Part shown: piece after piece, positions 6,964 through 7,672 of the stretch
How the letters are laid out: each line of letters starts with the position of its first letter
How positions within the stretch are numbered: position 1 is the stretch's first letter
DNA from: Thermoproteota archaeon
GTDB lineage: Archaea > Korarchaeota > Korarchaeia > Korarchaeales > Korarchaeaceae
Direction of reading: 5' to 3'
DNA: 7,672 bases
NCBI GenBank assembly: GCA_021158805.1
Contig: JAGGTZ010000038.1
Location: 1 to 7,672 of the forward strand
Notes under the pieces: model-generated
Database searches by the model: none
Seen by the model: only the letters and a program-made list of their open reading frames with translations
What the model was told of the DNA's origin: nothing
Program-made: the position numbers and the translations under genes

Positions 6964-7612
6964 ATTTTAGTTTGTATTTCACAATGGTGCTATCCTCCAG
7001 TTCTCTGATCTCTGTTAGTTGAGAATATAACCCCTCATCTTTGAGGATTAGTCTGAAATCTTCGAAATAATCATAGAATCCACATGTACGGCAGAGGTTT
7101 CCTGTAAACTCTACTTTAAGCGTGTCATCACTCACTTCTAAGACTCTAGCCCTAGCTTCTGGAGCTCTAAAAGTATTAAAACTATCAACGGCCTTAGAGA
7201 TGATTCTGTATTTGTCTTCATTCTCAGCAGAGAATTTTACACGAAATTTCCATAGTCCATACCTATTACAGAGAACCCTTAGATAGATTTCGCCTCTTGG
7301 TAATTCTAGTTCAACCTCAGGCCTATCACCTGGGTTAAATATCCTTATTATCCTCTTAGGGGTTACCACTTCTAACCATATTATATGGTGCTGCTCAGTC
7401 ATTTCATGCGGAGTTGCACCGATTTCTAAGACCACAGAGTCGTCTTTTCTCCAAGTACTTGGCCTATGATCCTCTGCAAACTCCCCATCTACCTTCTCAA
7501 CTAGTGGCGCCATGGGCTTACCGCAGCAGAGCAATAATCCCCTCCCAGGATTAATTACCTCGATCATCTTCCCACATATTCCGCATCGTAGTATCTGGCT
7601 TCTCTGCAGCAT
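6953..7612 (-). CDS. desulfoferrodoxin-like (2Fe superoxide reductase family) protein with extra C-terminal domain
   Basis: Family members reduce superoxide to hydrogen peroxide in the cytoplasm of anaerobes. Residues 1-36 form a desulforedoxin domain with all four iron ligands, Cys10, Cys13, Cys29 and Cys30 (CGIC...CCGKPM). Residues about 45-125 match the SOR domain: His49 (EDHRP), His69 and His75 (PHEMTEQHH) and Cys115 (CNRYGLW). The fourth His ligand, expected in CNxHGxW, is Tyr118 (codon TAT), and the active-site Lys before His49 is Asp48, so normal superoxide reductase activity is uncertain. Typical two-iron enzymes are about 125 residues; this one has 219. The added part (about 125-219) contains CRTCGFYDYFEDF with Cys174 and Cys177 and ends in CGM. 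I do not recognise that domain. The start aligns with known family N-termini. No strong ribosome binding site is visible, and the promoter position suggests a very short leader. First gene of a probable operon with ogg. Confidence 0.88.
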   Translation of the reverse strand: MLQRSQILRCGICGKMIEVINPGRGLLLCCGKPMAPLVEKVDGEFAEDHRPSTWRKDDSVVLEIGATPHEMTEQHHIIWLEVVTPKRIIRIFNPGDRPEVELELPRGEIYLRVLCNRYGLWKFRVKFSAENEDKYRIISKAVDSFNTFRAPEARARVLEVSDDTLKVEFTGNLCRTCGFYDYFEDFRLILKDEGLYSQLTEIRELEDSTIVKYKLKCGM

Positions 7613-7642
7613 TTTTGAATCTAAATTCCATGGATAAGAGGG

Positions 7643-7655
7643 ATTTATTAAGTTT
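7643..7655 (-). promoter_or_regulatory. probable TATA/BRE promoter of the desulfoferrodoxin–ogg operon
   Basis: The minus strand reads CAAACTTAATAAAT, a TATA-like octamer (TTAATAAA) preceded by an A-rich BRE-like stretch. It is centred about 35 bp upstream of the ATG at 7612, so transcription would start roughly 9 nt before the codon. That agrees with the lack of a clear ribosome binding site there and points to an almost leaderless mRNA. Nothing else is seen in the remaining bases to the right edge. Confidence 0.45.
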
Positions 7656-7672
7656 GAGTGTTAGCTATGGTA

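Overview
The window comes from an archaeon, probably a thermophilic anaerobe of the TACK side of the tree; the lineage guess is inference. The archaeal assignment rests on gatD/gatE (the archaea-specific tRNA-dependent glutamine pathway), an archaeal-type HMG-CoA synthase–thiolase–DUF35 cluster, an Ogg2-type 8-oxoguanine glycosylase, T-tract rather than hairpin-type gene ends, and GGAGGTGATC-like ribosome binding sites. AGA/AGG and ATA codons are frequent, as in many thermophilic archaea. A desulfoferrodoxin-like protein fits an anaerobe or microaerophile. All eight genes are on the minus strand, so transcription runs from high to low coordinates, and there is almost no non-coding space.

Layout in transcription order: (1) about 6313-7612, a desulfoferrodoxin/superoxide-reductase-like gene overlapping an 8-oxoguanine DNA glycosylase/lyase (ogg), preceded by a probable near-leaderless promoter at the window edge; (2) 5808-6284, a six-helix QueT-type ECF substrate-binding membrane protein 28 bp after ogg and perhaps part of the same transcript; (3) a 234-bp gap holding T-rich terminator candidates and a probable promoter; (4) 2923-5573, HMG-CoA synthase, thiolase-family protein and DUF35 zinc-ribbon/OB protein, the set known to form the channelling complex for the first steps of archaeal mevalonate (isoprenoid lipid) synthesis; (5) after a T-rich 40-bp spacer, gatD and gatE (gatE runs off the left edge), which make Gln-tRNA(Gln) by transamidation of Glu-tRNA(Gln).

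The most unusual signal is that two otherwise well-conserved enzymes have changed active sites. The thiolase of the mevalonate cluster has Gly where the acyl-accepting Cys is expected and Asn where the His of the GHPxGxTG motif is expected, while its partners HMG-CoA synthase and DUF35 keep all their key residues. The desulfoferrodoxin-like protein keeps its rubredoxin-like iron site, but its catalytic iron site has Tyr for the fourth His ligand and Asp for the active-site Lys, and it carries an extra ~95-residue C-terminal domain with a CxxC that I do not recognise. I see no RNA genes, CRISPR, insertion sequences or long repeats.
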